A stretch of 64,000 nt of DNA from Sanderia malayensis (Eukaryota; Cnidaria; Scyphozoa; Semaeostomeae; Pelagiidae). Both the position numbers and the translations under genes were made by a program. This document shows positions 22,640 to 35,034 of the stretch, piece by piece. The notes beneath the pieces are model-generated. The model searched no databases, was not told where the DNA came from, and was given only the letters and a program-made list of their open reading frames with translations. The stretch covers positions 4,216,001 to 4,280,000 of the forward strand of contig RQOL01000618.1 of NCBI GenBank assembly GCA_013076295.1, written 5' to 3'. Numbering within the stretch: position 1 is the first letter of the stretch; the number at the start of each line of letters is the position of its first letter.

Positions 22640-23754
22640 ACTTGACTTAAATAGATTGACTTGCATGGAACCTGTATTTGATTTGTATTTAACTTGATTT
22701 GTTCTGTATTGGACTTGTATCAGCATGTTCCTGATATCACATATTATTAACATAGAAGTACATTTCGTTACTTGGTTATAACTTTCATCTGTAAATCATC
22801 GGTTATAATTTATACTGTTCTTTGTTTGACCCGTTTGAGTATTTTCTTTAGTTTCCATTGCGCCACTTGATGAGGATAAGCATTGCTGTGTAGAGTATAC
22901 CCTCTTATATCCACACACAACCATTGACAAAGAAACACATGTCGCACAAGATGAAAAGGAGGCTAGCGAATTACGAATAATTTCGGTGTTGTTCACTCCT
23001 AAGGTCAAATCGTTTTTTAACTAATTTTTGAAAAAATGTTAATATCTATGAGCTAAGAAACTCTGGTACGACGATTTTGCATTGCTTCTTATAAAAAAAT
23101 GAGTGTATTTTATAAATTACTTCACTTCTCTGAGATTGTGTTTGACATACTTGTTGTATTACTTTCTCGGTAACTTTGTATCGCCTGATACAACTTTAAG
23201 CTCTCTAGGACAATTGGTTGAGAGTTAGGGTTAAGGAAGGGCTCTCAGCAAACAGTGAATTACATTGTGTATGTATCTTCCTAATAATGCAACGAAATCC
23301 AAATTTTGAATGTGAATGAAAAATTGATTACAAGTGAATGCTTCAAACCTACTATTTCGAGCCTTCTGATTACCTTGAGCCAAGTTTCAGACTTCTAGGA
23401 CAGGTGGTTCAAAAGTTAGTATCTGGAACTGCTCGCGACAAGTGAATTACATTATATATCTATCATGAATAGGCGGCAGCAAAATTTCAAAATTTTAAAT
23501 TGATTGAAATACTGTTTTCAAGTAGTCAAATTAGATTAATTCCAGCCTGCTGATCACTTTGCTCCAGTCCAAGAACTTGACCCATGGTCGTCAGTTTACC
23601 GTTTCCATTAACATTGAGTCTTGGCAAAAATTTTGGTACTCTGATAAAAAATTTCATAGATACCAACAATATCTTACTTATTAATACAATAGAAATAATA
23701 ATAGTAATAATAATAGTTATTTTAATCATGTAATTATCCATCAATTTCAGTTGT
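22640..23754. other. Convergent intergenic region
   Basis: Holds the 3' untranslated regions of the repeat-protein gene (+) and the motif-repeat gene (-). A solo MITE right end (CTTATAAAAAAATGAGTG followed by TA, to 23107) belongs to the family at 6541 and 15548. No other gene is supported. Confidence 0.5.
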
Positions 23755-26700
23755 CTATTTAATATTTAGGGCTATTCTTTGCTCCCACATTTTGATGTTA
23801 GCTCTGGCTGATTTTGGTGGCTCTTCTTTTGATGACGCCCTTGTTCTTTTGTTTACTTCCTGAAAAAATATAAAAAACGTCATGCATTGAATCTTATTTA
23901 AATTCTACCATAAAAGTCTCTCCATTTTCCTGGTATGACTTGCTCTGGAGGGAATTAATTTATAAACCGATACTTTCTTCGCCTTTTGGCCTACCTTCTT
24001 TTTTGCTGGGGATTTCCTGGGTGACGTCTTTCCAGTTTCAATCTTTTCTTGTTTATCACCTTTTTTAACAACCTTACTATGCTCTTCATTGTTATTCTTA
24101 TTTTCCCATGCTTCTGCCAAACTTCTTCTCCTTTCATGTAGCTCTTTGATTTCGAGTGTTTGCTTCTCTTTGTCTTTCTGGTGTCGCTCTTCGAATTCTT
24201 TTTTCTTTAATTTGTCGGCCTGTTTCTTTTTAATAGCCTCCATATCATGCTTATTAACCTCGTTTTTGTGCTGCTCTTGTATCTTTTCCCAATGCATCGC
24301 CAAGGGATGAGCCTTCTTTATTGGCTTTGCTTCCTTTTGTTTTTCAAGGCCTTTCTTTGCATTCGAAACAGTCACTTTGCTCACTTTGCTTTCAACTTTC
24401 TTTTGATCTTCATCGTCATGATCAGTCTTTTTTGACTTTTTCCGTTTTAATACCAACTTCTTCCCAGATGGCACGGCTACAGCTTTTCCATTACTCTTCG
24501 CCTCATCTTCCTTCCCTTCTTTAACGTCGTTGGTTTTCATATCTTTATTTATGCCAACATCTTCTTCCTCTGAGGCAACTACTTCAGCTTCTGTGGAAAA
24601 TTGTTTTTCTAGACTGACCTCACGACTCTTTGTTTTAATTTTTTCTTTTTGTTTTTGATCAACGTGATCTCTATTTTCACTGCTAAACATCTGTATATAC
24701 TTTTGCGTAATTCCTTGTGAAACAACTACGTCTTCTGCGTCTTTAAACGTGTCTTCGTTGCTCTTCGAATGAGCTTCATTTAATACATCATCTTCGTAGT
24801 CTTCATTTGACTGATTATCATCAACATCTCCGACATTTTCTTTTCCTTCATCATCATCTCTCTTATTTGTCTTTTTCTAAAAATAAAAGCGAAACTTGAC
24901 AACCGTGTTGTTAGTAAAAATTGAACTATTTCCAAGCACTAGCTTGCAAAGTTTTGAAAAACTAGATAAGCATAAGATAAAACTATGGCTAACAAACCAT
25001 GGAGTATTGCTTTCTGTATTCAGTTTCTTTTTTTCTTTGTTCTGCTATTTCTCTCTCAATTATTGATAACGTATCTTTCATGTCACCTTGCTTTCCAGAA
25101 TTATCACTATCATCTTCTTCTTCATCGTCAACTCCGTATGACTTTCTCAGCTCTTGTTCTTTTCTTTTGAATTCTTCAATCTCCTCTTGAATCTTAGATT
25201 TTGTTTTATTCTCTACTACCTTCACTGGTTCAACCTCATCTTCACTTTCTCGGTCAATATCATCTTCCATATCTTCTTCCATTTGCAACCTTTTCAACTC
25301 TTTTTCGCGTTCCTCAATCTCCTTTATTTCCTTTTCTATTCTGTCTTGAACTGATACAGCTGATGTCTCATCTTGTTCTTCACTATCTTCGCTGCTGTCG
25401 ACATATTTTTCTTTTTTCATCTGTTCTTGAATTTCTTGGTTAATCCTTGCTCTCGTATCAGTTCTCTCTGCATTTCCTTCGACGTCTTCGTCGCTATCTT
25501 CCTCCATCAAGCTCTTCTTTTTGGCTTCTTCCTCTCGCTTCTTTTCTTCCTCTATTTCAACTGCAATCTTCTCCCAGGTGCTTAGTTGGTTGCTCTGATA
25601 TTCATCTTCAGAATCTACTTCATCTTCATAATTAATTTCATCATCCTTACTTCCTATCAATTCATCTTCCTCCTTTCTATATTCTTCATCTGTGTCTGTT
25701 ATCGTCGTTACCTTTGTGTGTGATGAAATCAATTCTTCTTCTCTTAATTTCTGTTCAGCAAACTCTATTGCAATCTTTTCTCTTGCTGATAACTTCGGAG
25801 CATTCAATTTATCCTGCTCTTCTTCGCCTTCCTCATCGTCACTATCTTCATTCTTTATCTCAAGTTTAAATCTCTCTTCTTGATCAATGTCATCACCTAC
25901 TTCTTCTCTATCGTTTTCTTCATTAGCTTGCTCATCAACCTTGACATCTTCTTTTGCTAGTTTGTGTAATATCTTCAATTCTTCTTCTCTCTTAACTTGT
26001 TCTGCGAGCTCTCTTTCAATCTTTTCTCTGGTCGTAAGATTGTCTGTGCCATTCCTTTGGGATGAAGAATCGTAATCGTTTTCATATGCATCATCGTCTG
26101 TTTCTATGATTTCATAAGAATCTTCATTGATGTTCATTGAATTTCTTGATCTTCTTTCTTCAACAATACTCGAATCCAGTTTGACTGCTTCATCTTCATC
26201 ATTATCATCTCCTAAGTCAATGAGAAGTTCGTTGGAAGAATTATCTGCCGAAGAAACTCTGACTGTTTTTCTTTCATCTCCTGAATTTCTTCTTTTCCTC
26301 TCTTTTTGATCTTCCGCATTGTTGACATCCGGTACTGGAGTGGAGTAACTTCTATTCATTGGTTTACTTTGCTTTGCTTTCTTTGAAAAAGATCTTGGTT
26401 GTCGATGATCTGGGTTTCCTGACGATCTATCTTCATCCGACGTCTTAACAACTTTTTCACTTGACGATTTGATGGATATCTGATACGTTTGGTCAACAGG
26501 GCGATTGATTACATTACTGCGTGTTGGTGATCGTAATGATGTAATGTTTACTGATGACCTTGCTGGAATTTTAGTCGGCGAAGTGCTTGAACTTCTCGAA
26601 GAAGACGTGCTTCTCTTTGTCGGAGAGATGTTTCTTGTTCTGTTTTCTTTTGCAGGTGACGTGCTTGAGCCACTTGACCCCCTTGACCGAAATCTACCAG

Positions 26701-26974
26701 ATTCCTTAGATAACCTGGTATTCTCAGATTGGTTCTGCGGTTTGCTCGGTGATGTTGATCCTCCTCTTGATAAACTTGGCTTCCTTCTTCTTCCGATTTC
26801 ATGCTCTTCTTCATCATACTCATCAACTGAAATGTCCGATGTTGATCTTCGCTTCTTTTCCAATTCCATCATCTTCACTTTCAACTCTTCCTCCTTTCTC
26901 CTCAACTCTTCAATCTCTCTTTGCGTGTTTTGATATTCAACATCGTCATTGAAAACTTCTTCTTCGTCAGACAT
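23755..26974 (-). CDS. Long acidic protein with repeated IExEI...REEEL coiled motifs
   Basis: On the minus strand, exon 1 is 26974-24998, exon 2 is 24876-23974 and exon 3 is 23859-23755. All junctions are phase 0 (donors GTTTGT and GTATCG; acceptors TTTTTAG and TTTTTTCAG), giving 994 residues. Without the last intron the frame ends at 23905 (982 residues), so two C-termini are possible. The protein starts MSDEEEVFNDDVEYQ. A Ser/Arg/Pro-rich stretch follows, then seven or eight copies of a short helical motif, for example REKIERELAEQVKREEELK, REKIAIEFAEQKLREEEL and SIIEREIAEQRKKETEYRK, separated by Glu/Asp-rich linkers. Exons 2-3 are Lys-rich with WEKIQEQ, AWENK and MWEQRIA motifs. From memory the motif resembles that in the C-terminal regions of AKAP2 and MISP, cytoskeletal scaffolds; this is a hint, not an assignment. 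Probably cytoplasmic and largely disordered. Confidence 0.78.
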
Positions 26975-29814
26975 TTTGATTTATTTCTTCTTCAAACTGA
27001 ATGCGGAAGTGTTGCTATGCAAATTTTATTCTCGGAACTCTGCACTGGTCTCTTGCCAACTTCGTTTGCAACTAAAGAATTGTCCTATCTTGCTCTAGGT
27101 GATTGTGGGATCTAAAAAATAAAAACATCTGCTCTTGTAATTCTTTGTTCAATTAAATTCAAGCGTTCAGTTGATATTTAACGTTATTCGACTACATTTG
27201 AGGTGCACTTGAAACACCACATTTCACATTCACTGGTTTTGTGGTTGCTTAGGTTGCTTTTAATTCATATCTGCGGCCTTTCGGTTTGTTTCCAGCTTGT
27301 TACCGATCTCTAAATTAATCTAGAATCTTCTTTGTAGATGCTAGCGTATGCAAGGTCCTTTGAATTTTCACTTAATACATACATTATCATCTTTTGTCAA
27401 CATGTATAGCTACACCTGATACATCGATATTCAGCTCACAGAAGCTTTTGTTTTGTAAGTCCATTGACGAATCAGACTTCTATTGGTTAGCCATCTGCTT
27501 CTTAATTAGTTATTCAACATGTGCGAGTTATGATGCGTTGGGAATAATTTCGTCTTGGGTATAGCAATCCATTTTTCACCACATGGGGGAATTTCAAGGA
27601 CCCATTTCAAACGTTCTGGTTATCTAGACTTAAAACTTGTTTGCAATGAAGTAATTCCTTTTTTTTTCATATAATAATTAGCCTGCAGCAATCATGAAAG
27701 GAATACAAAGACTATAATATTGGTTTAGGACGTAAAAATCTATGCTAAGATATAAAAATGGTCTCATTTCATCACAGAATTATGTACGTGCCAATGCAAC
27801 ACAGAATGGTGGCTAAGAGATTCCAAGCCCCTTTGTAATTGTCATGACAGTAACGCAGCTGGTATGATACATGGAAAAAATTACAGGCTCAGGCCTTAAT
27901 TTATTGAACAAAATTTCTATGCAAAGACTGTAAAGATAAAACCACCTTCAATATGTCTAGATATTGCAAGAATATCAAACTTCTTTTTGTGCTCTGAGTT
28001 TTTAAAATTAAATTACATCATCTTAGTAATTAGTAAAGTCTGTCAATTCCAGACCACCCTAGAAAGCCTGGATTCCATATTTTAATTGTCTCATTCATGC
28101 AAAATTCAAAAACATCGGCTCATAATTTATTAACGAGTTCATTTATTCCCGCATTAAACCTGATGAATAGTCGCTTGCTTTGCATGCGAAGGAGATCCGT
28201 TTGAATCGACTTCTCAATAGCATCTTCTCCTAAACATGATAAACCTCAACTTTCAAAGAATTGTCTTTGCTGTGTCCCCAGCTCCTACCACTAACAAACA
28301 GTTGTTTCTTCATCCATTCGACAGTTTATGTCTCACATGCATGCAAAGCCTTTGCGGTTCTATACTATTTGTCAATAATAGCGAATGCATAGTTCTAATA
28401 CGGCCATAGGGCGTATGGTATACTCTGCATTACATCCAACTGTGTTTGCCAAAACAAAGAATCTTATATTGTTGTTATTCGTTGGTAATCGGTTATTACT
28501 GTTGTTTTTATTCTAAGCATGCTATTGAATGCTAATCTACAGTATTTCTTAGCTGTGAATAGTGTTATTCAGGCTGCAAAATACAAGTTGCTTTAATGGA
28601 GGAAAGCATCATTCAAAGCTGGACTACTATTATTGCCAATTTGTTAATAAAGCTTCTTATCCTTATTGTTTTAATTGCTTCATATATTCTTAGGCTTGCT
28701 ACCAAATGCACTGGCTGTAAATACTTCAATTGGCAATTTTTTACAATACAAAAATTTAATTCCTTTCTTTGACTTTTAATCCAAACATGTTAAACTTTCT
28801 CGCATAGCTTTGCTTCTATAGTGTTTTCCCGGGTCTCAAACTCAGAATAACAAACAAGCTTGGTTTCTATTTTAAAAAGATCAAATTATAAAACGGAATT
28901 TGAATGCATTACCTTCTACGCCTACTGCATCAATCCTCTTCAGACCATCTTCATGATGTTCGGGAAACCTAATTTATATCAGGTGCTTTTAGCTTCTCGC
29001 AATACCTGCCTATGGCGTAACCACGTGATTGCACCACGTGATTCAAATTGACGAATCATTGTGGAGTATTGACCTGCTTTAATAATTGAGTGAATGAAAC
29101 AGGTTGTTGGAATGTTTTTATTGTGTACGCGTCATTTAGCTTCGCCTGTCATATTCAACCCGGCGTTAATCGTATATACAAGGTGTTTTCAAATGTTTTT
29201 CAATTGCATGTGCTTTCGAGGCGACTCAGTTATAATTATTAATATCACAGAGTCAATCACTGATTGTAATTTCTTTACTAATTGCAGCACACCCTCCTTT
29301 GAGTAGTCACCCTCCTTTGAGTAATCCGTTAAATATTTTTGCTGTTATCGTATAATATTTTGGTTACACTTTTTGATGTTGTCTGCTACTTGTGCTAACA
29401 TAGCTGATCTAAATTAATTGTTTAATGAAATAATGTTCAACTCACCCTTTGCTATGAAAATTCAAGTTTTATTCTGCAAGCTAATGCCACAACACTAGTT
29501 GTCTCATTTTCTGTTTTTGTACGATTAGAGGCCTCAACGTGAGATTTTTCTAGCTGCAAGAACTAGCTAACAAAAGCTTAACAAAAGTAATTCAAATTCA
29601 AAAAAAAATAATAACATTTTAAGCCTCGATAAAAGTAAATAGAAACATTCCCAAGTTTTTAATTCAGAATGATGTTTATTTCCATGAAATAATATATTAA
29701 CTTTTGGGAAGGATGTTTGCAAAATAAACTAGTAATTTCCATGACTTCATTTTGTGTCATTATCTTCTTTTTCCTAGCGTATACAATTCTCATCTACGAC
29801 TCTTTTAAAATATA
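26975..29814. other. Upstream region of minus-strand gene; no gene seen
   Basis: AT-rich sequence, presumably holding the promoter of the gene starting at 26974. I found no exon with convincing splice sites or domain on either strand. A short palindromic word, CCACGTGATTGCACCACGTG, lies near 29021-29040. Confidence 0.45.
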
Positions 29815-30085
29815 CCGTAAATCTTCGAATAAGCCCCCGGGGGTTTATTTGCAAAAGCGACATATTAGCCTGATTATTGTTTAATATTAAGCAAAATAAA
29901 AGCTATACGATGCAGCCAATCAATAAAGTTATTGGTTTAAACTTGCTGCTATTTGCAATACATTCACTAAACAACTTCAATGTCTGGAAACTTGGGCTCA
30001 ATGTCCTTGCAAATGATTATCAGGATGGGGGCTTATTCGAGGGGAGGGCTTATTCGAAGGTGGGGGCTTATTCGAGGATTTACGG
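29815..30085. mobile_element. TA-flanked MITE with GAATAAGCCCCC ends, 271 bp
   Basis: The ends CCGTAAATCTTCGAATAAGC (left) and the complement of the right end, CCGTAAATCCTCGAATAAGC, differ at one position. TA flanks both sides (29813-29814 and 30086-30087). GGGGCTTATTCGA is repeated three times near the right end. No coding capacity. Confidence 0.85.
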
Positions 30086-31200
30086 TACTGTTAATATCTT
30101 TTTCAGCTAATCTTTTCGTTCATATTTGCCACAATGAGAAATTTTTCGAAAACGCTAGTCAAAAACTAAGAGCTTGCAAATAAAATCGGCGACACAACAA
30201 TTCCAAATCTCAACATAAAATCTCATGTAATTTCTGCAAACTGCTTCTTGCACAATATATGATTATTTTCCATACTGAGAGACACTGCAAAATGTTGCAT
30301 TTATATGGTAAAGTAGGACTTTATTGATAAGAAAAATGGAAATATGACATACCTTAATAATATTCATATCTTCATCACAATTATTAATTCAATTTTAATT
30401 CATTACTTAATTATGTGAATTCAATTTTAATTCATTACTTAATTATGTGCAATCATTCTTATAATATTTTCTTGTGCTTAAGATATTTTAGGAGCCTAAT
30501 TAGAAATGCCCCTTTCTTTTATCACAAATAATATATTATTTGTTATACATAATCACATGTCCAAAGGCAATGCTCTTCAAACTCAAAAAGAAATAATTGC
30601 TGAGCAAGCTAAGTTAGTGGACTGACATTAACGTCTTAAATTGAACTATGTTCATGGTTTAAATTTTAAATTGCAAACGTCTACAATGTAACATGCTCCC
30701 GATGACTCGAACCACAAAAGACTGACAGAAGGAAAGTGTTCGAGTTAACGAATATTGGAGCTGCAAAATGCCTAATTCTAAGGGATAACGTTTACTAGAC
30801 TATACATCCAGTGCATTCAAGTAATCTGGGGCTCGAGTTATCATGATCATTATGTTCGAGTACCTGGAGGAAATAAATACTAACCTTGCTTTAATGATAA
30901 TCTTTGACATTCATTATATATATTATATTCATGTTTCTAATATAAATTTGGCTTATTTTAGGTTGTGCAGTAATGAAGATTGTGCAATCTCATTGAAAGC
31001 TTTAAAGTGATCCCAGATTGTGTGTCTGAAACAATGCACTCATGTTACAATACTTTTGCTACGGAATTAAATTATGGTAAGCGTTTAATTATATTGAAAA
31101 AGTCCGCATCAACCTTCCTGAATCCATATTCATACAGTTTGTGCTCATAGTATATACCTTAAATGAAAAAGTCAATGGAGGACATAAATTCAATCAAGTG
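30086..31200. other. Intergenic, nothing but a tandem duplication
   Basis: A 32-bp unit (AATTCAATTTTAATTCATTA...) is duplicated at 30386-30417 and 30418-30449. CGAGTTA-type words near 30730 and 30833 resemble the repeats at 58075-58260. The 3' untranslated region of the minus-strand gene ending at 31201 is expected here. Confidence 0.5.
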
Positions 31201-34200
31201 TTATTGAAAGGCCATAGGAATGCTTAGCCTGCCAACTGTTTTTCTGCTCACAGGTTTCTGTGTTGCATTTAAATTGATTGTTGCATCTTTGCTTGAAATG
31301 TTTCCGTGCTGCCACTTTGATTCATCCTCGATTTCAGATCTTTCCCTTTGCATCACCTCGTTATTGTTCAAATCAAGTTGGTTTGTTGCTTGACCATCTT
31401 GGAGTTTTTCTGCGTCGATTCCAACCTGGAAAGGCACGCTCGTCACATCCTGTGTTGCATCTTGCTTCCCTTTGGAAGATTCTTTCTCGCTTGCATCTTC
31501 CTTGCGAACAAAAGACTGCTTCCCTATATCTTCCGTTGCTTCGCTGGATTTATTTCTCGAGTCTGCGTCGGTTTTCTTCCCCGATCTATTTCCTCCAATC
31601 TTTCTTGTTTCTTTCTGGCTTTCTTCATTCAGAAAAACCTGAAACATTGATGCAGATAATTTCCCCGCGGGTTTTCTGCGTGTTTGCTCTTCCACACCAT
31701 TTTCCTCTACATTGCGACTTGCATTATCCATTACATTGATTCTTTTTCCCACACTTTTCCCGACCTTTTCTTTTTCAAATTCCATGACTTGATTAGATTC
31801 AAATTGCTTATCTTTGCCATCAACTATCTGGAAGCTGATTCCCTTATCTTTATTGTAATTCTTCTCTCCACTTCTATCAGCTGTTTTGAGATTGGCTTCT
31901 ACATTACTCTCCGCTATATTTGTCATAAAACTTGTTGGAATATTCAATTTTTTTATATTTCGTTGCTTCTCTTCCTCTGGCTCAACATCACCAGCAATGC
32001 TTCCTTTGCTTTTATCTTCGTTGTTGCTTGTCTCTTCCATACTAACAGATTCCCTTTTTAGCTCACTCCGCTTTGTTTCAGACCTTCCTTCCCGTCGCAC
32101 TGGCATCTCACTTGCCGTATTCGGTTTTCCAGCAAATACACCTGGAATCGAAACTCTTCCCCTCTTCTTACCAGCATCTGTCCCGCTCTCCTGTTTCTCG
32201 GCGGATTCCGCAACAACTTTGCTTGACTTTAACTCAAATGCATTTTTATTGAGACCCACCGTATTGCCATTGTAATTTTTGTTATCTTTCTCAATACCAT
32301 TGCTGCATCTCTCTTCAGCTTTTGCTTGGATTCCGCTTGCTGTTTCTTCAGAATTCATCATGTTATTCGATGTATTTTGCATGACAATATCTTTTCTTGC
32401 CTCGTTATCATGTTTCATTGCTGTAGATATGCCATCTTCTTCTACACCAACTTCTTTTTGGTCATAAGCCACTTTTCCAATGGTCGCTTTTTCGCCATGT
32501 AATTCTTTTTTGTCATCCTCATCAACATCAACACCATTATCACCATTTCTGCCATACCTTCGCTTGAGTGCATCGGCAATCAATTTTCTCTTCTCCTTCT
32601 GGTCATCTTCCAAACTTGACTTCCTTGCTGATAAATCCGACTCCCCAAAACTTGGGAAGTTTTCGGAATTCATGGAAACATCCAACGAGTTGGCAAGACT
32701 CGTATTCACTGGACTTGGACTGCCTTCTGACAGCCTCGCTTGGAATATGCCATCTAACTGAAGCTTGAGGCTACCGTTGTTGATTTTCTTTGAGCTTCCA
32801 TCTTCTTCACTTTCATTGTCTTTGTTTGCTTCGGCATTCATATACTTGAGCAAATTACTGTCACTTGAGGACGAAACTTTTAGGCCTTGTGATCCTGTCG
32901 ATGATGACAAGCTCGTTATGGATTGCCTGCTCGCTGAACGGCTTCCGTCATCATAATTCTTTGATGAAGTCGATGAGTTGAGACTTGACAATGACGAAAC
33001 TGATCGTTGCTGTAAAATCTTCTCCAGTTGGTCCTTCATTTCTGTTGATATTGTTGATGGCAATTCCCCTTCGGGGCTCAAGCTGGCCAACTCTTCATCC
33101 CTATCTGACTTAGATGAATTCAATCTGAGTTTGCCAACCTTTTCTGACTTTTCTTTGCTTTTCTTTTCTGCCTGGTTGAAGATTGCTTTATTTTTACTGA
33201 ACTCAGAATCGTCTTCTTTTTCTTTGACATTTTTATTTTCTTTCTTTCGGTCATCATTACTAAAAATAGAATGAATATTCAACCGGCCTATTTGTTTTTG
33301 TGGCTTCTCGTCTGACAATGCTGTCTCGTCAACAGAATTATCATCGGGCCCGATGAGTCCCGTTTGTACATCATTCTGTTTTGCGACCAAACCGTCCGAA
33401 TTAAACTTCAATTTTCCAACTTTAACAGGCTGTTTAGAGCTCAGTGGTTGCAAAGCTTGGTTCGTCTTCAAGGGCTCCCAATTTCCAGCTGTGATGATTT
33501 GATTTGATGTCAGTGTGACTTTCGTGTCTTCAGAACTATTTGAGCCAATACCCGTTTTTTGTCCACTACCAGTGGAAGCACCAGAACCACTATCTATTTC
33601 CTGACCAGTCTTTGTTTTTGCTTGCATCTTCACAGCATTGCCATTAGCAAGAGCATCTTTGCTAAGCTCAAAGCTTTTACCAATTTTAATTTTGCCCGGT
33701 TGATTGGCATTCAACAATCTCCTCTTCTCGCCTGCATTCCTGTTTGCATTTGAAAATGTTGCAGGCATAATGAGCTTCCCGATTTTCACATCTCTTTCTG
33801 TTCTATTCTGCACTTGCTCGCCACTATCCATCTCTTTAACTGGACCGTTATTCATTTGATTTATTTTGAATTTCTGTTTATTGCATTGTTTGGCACTGTT
33901 GTTGTGTTGTTCGTCTACTGTTTCTGTCTTCCTTCTTAAATCATTTATACTCGTCGTCATACGAGAGTGGCTGGTGCTTTGATTCATCTGTTCGTCAACT
34001 TTCTCACTAGCTGGTTCATGGTTTTGATTTTTGCTATACTTTTGTGGTGACAATATCTGTGAATCAGTTTGCATTAACATCCATGCATTATTCTTTGTGG
34101 CCAACTCTTCTTTTGAATCGTTATTCATTGTTGTTTTATTCCCGACCACTATTCTATTAGTCATATCAACATTCCCTGCACTCCATCCATTATATCTCAT

Positions 34201-35034
34201 ATCGCTCCCTGTCTTAATACTTTCTTTGCCAGTGACATCACTTTTAGTAACAATTGTACCATCTTTACCTTTACCCGTCGCTTCATATATATTTCCAGCA
34301 TCTCTGTTTACCTGGTCATTCCCTTTCTTCCAATCGCTGTACGGTATTTCAATCGCGTTCTCAATCCCTTTGTTTTCACTGCCCTGTCCTGTTTCTTTCA
34401 CTTTCCCCCAATCTTTCACTTCATCCTTCTTTGCTTCAAATACACCTGACATTCGAAGCTTACCAATACTCCTTTGAGTGGCCACTTCCACCTCTTTTCC
34501 ATGCAAGGTATTGAAAAGCTTACCCAAATCGTTCTTATCATCAATCAGTTTAGAGGAAGGCCTGTTTATATCTTTCTTCACTCGAAAACTTGCTTCTTCT
34601 CTCACTCCTCCCCGGTTAGTCATATCTTCATTATCTGATTTTGACGCTCGTTTTTCTCCGTTTGCAAGAACATTCCCTGCCATTCTCGAAACTTCATTCT
34701 TTTCAGAACAGTTCGAATTACCATTATAACATTTCTTTTCCTCTCCGCCTTTGTCAGTTGTACTGCCACCTTGAAACACCGCTGGAATTTTCACTTTGCT
34801 CTTCAAGCCAACACTGTCGTTATCTGCTTTCATTGCATCCTCTTCCATTTTAGCAGGCATAAGCGAGTAACCAACTTCAAAACAGACTTCTTCTCTGCTC
34901 TGTCTTTTCTTGCGCTGTTGAAAATCACCGTTGTTGTTACTGCAATCTTTGAGTGCATGAAAAGCTGCTCCCTGCAACGGATTGGGCCTTCTTGTGTACA
35001 CATTCATTTCAATTGAAAGATTACCGACTTTCAT
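31201..35034 (-). CDS. 1,277-residue disordered protein with repeated GKLxIPxxF motifs
   Basis: One uninterrupted frame of 1,277 codons from the ATG at 35034. I saw no domain of known fold: the protein is rich in Lys, Asn, Ser, Glu and Asp. It carries a spaced short motif at least ten times: SKVKIPAVFQG, GKLRMSGVFEAK, GKLIMPATFSN, IGRLNIHSIFSN, VGKLRLNSS, LKLQLDGIFQAR, RVSIPGVFAGK, KKLNIPTSFMTN, GKLSASMFQVF and VGRLSIPMAFQ, the last being the exact C-terminus. The N-terminus (MKVGNLSIEM) begins with a variant. Such evenly spread motifs suggest a multivalent ligand for one binding partner; a cytoskeletal or vesicle scaffold is a guess. It is read in the same direction as the motif-repeat gene at 23755-26974. 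I do not recognise the family. The single long frame is unlikely to be chance, and composition differs sharply from the flanks. Confidence 0.75.
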   Translation of the reverse strand: MKVGNLSIEMNVYTRRPNPLQGAAFHALKDCSNNNGDFQQRKKRQSREEVCFEVGYSLMPAKMEEDAMKADNDSVGLKSKVKIPAVFQGGSTTDKGGEEKKCYNGNSNCSEKNEVSRMAGNVLANGEKRASKSDNEDMTNRGGVREEASFRVKKDINRPSSKLIDDKNDLGKLFNTLHGKEVEVATQRSIGKLRMSGVFEAKKDEVKDWGKVKETGQGSENKGIENAIEIPYSDWKKGNDQVNRDAGNIYEATGKGKDGTIVTKSDVTGKESIKTGSDMRYNGWSAGNVDMTNRIVVGNKTTMNNDSKEELATKNNAWMLMQTDSQILSPQKYSKNQNHEPASEKVDEQMNQSTSHSRMTTSINDLRRKTETVDEQHNNSAKQCNKQKFKINQMNNGPVKEMDSGEQVQNRTERDVKIGKLIMPATFSNANRNAGEKRRLLNANQPGKIKIGKSFELSKDALANGNAVKMQAKTKTGQEIDSGSGASTGSGQKTGIGSNSSEDTKVTLTSNQIITAGNWEPLKTNQALQPLSSKQPVKVGKLKFNSDGLVAKQNDVQTGLIGPDDNSVDETALSDEKPQKQIGRLNIHSIFSNDDRKKENKNVKEKEDDSEFSKNKAIFNQAEKKSKEKSEKVGKLRLNSSKSDRDEELASLSPEGELPSTISTEMKDQLEKILQQRSVSSLSSLNSSTSSKNYDDGSRSASRQSITSLSSSTGSQGLKVSSSSDSNLLKYMNAEANKDNESEEDGSSKKINNGSLKLQLDGIFQARLSEGSPSPVNTSLANSLDVSMNSENFPSFGESDLSARKSSLEDDQKEKRKLIADALKRRYGRNGDNGVDVDEDDKKELHGEKATIGKVAYDQKEVGVEEDGISTAMKHDNEARKDIVMQNTSNNMMNSEETASGIQAKAEERCSNGIEKDNKNYNGNTVGLNKNAFELKSSKVVAESAEKQESGTDAGKKRGRVSIPGVFAGKPNTASEMPVRREGRSETKRSELKRESVSMEETSNNEDKSKGSIAGDVEPEEEKQRNIKKLNIPTSFMTNIAESNVEANLKTADRSGEKNYNKDKGISFQIVDGKDKQFESNQVMEFEKEKVGKSVGKRINVMDNASRNVEENGVEEQTRRKPAGKLSASMFQVFLNEESQKETRKIGGNRSGKKTDADSRNKSSEATEDIGKQSFVRKEDASEKESSKGKQDATQDVTSVPFQVGIDAEKLQDGQATNQLDLNNNEVMQRERSEIEDESKWQHGNISSKDATINLNATQKPVSRKTVGRLSIPMAFQ

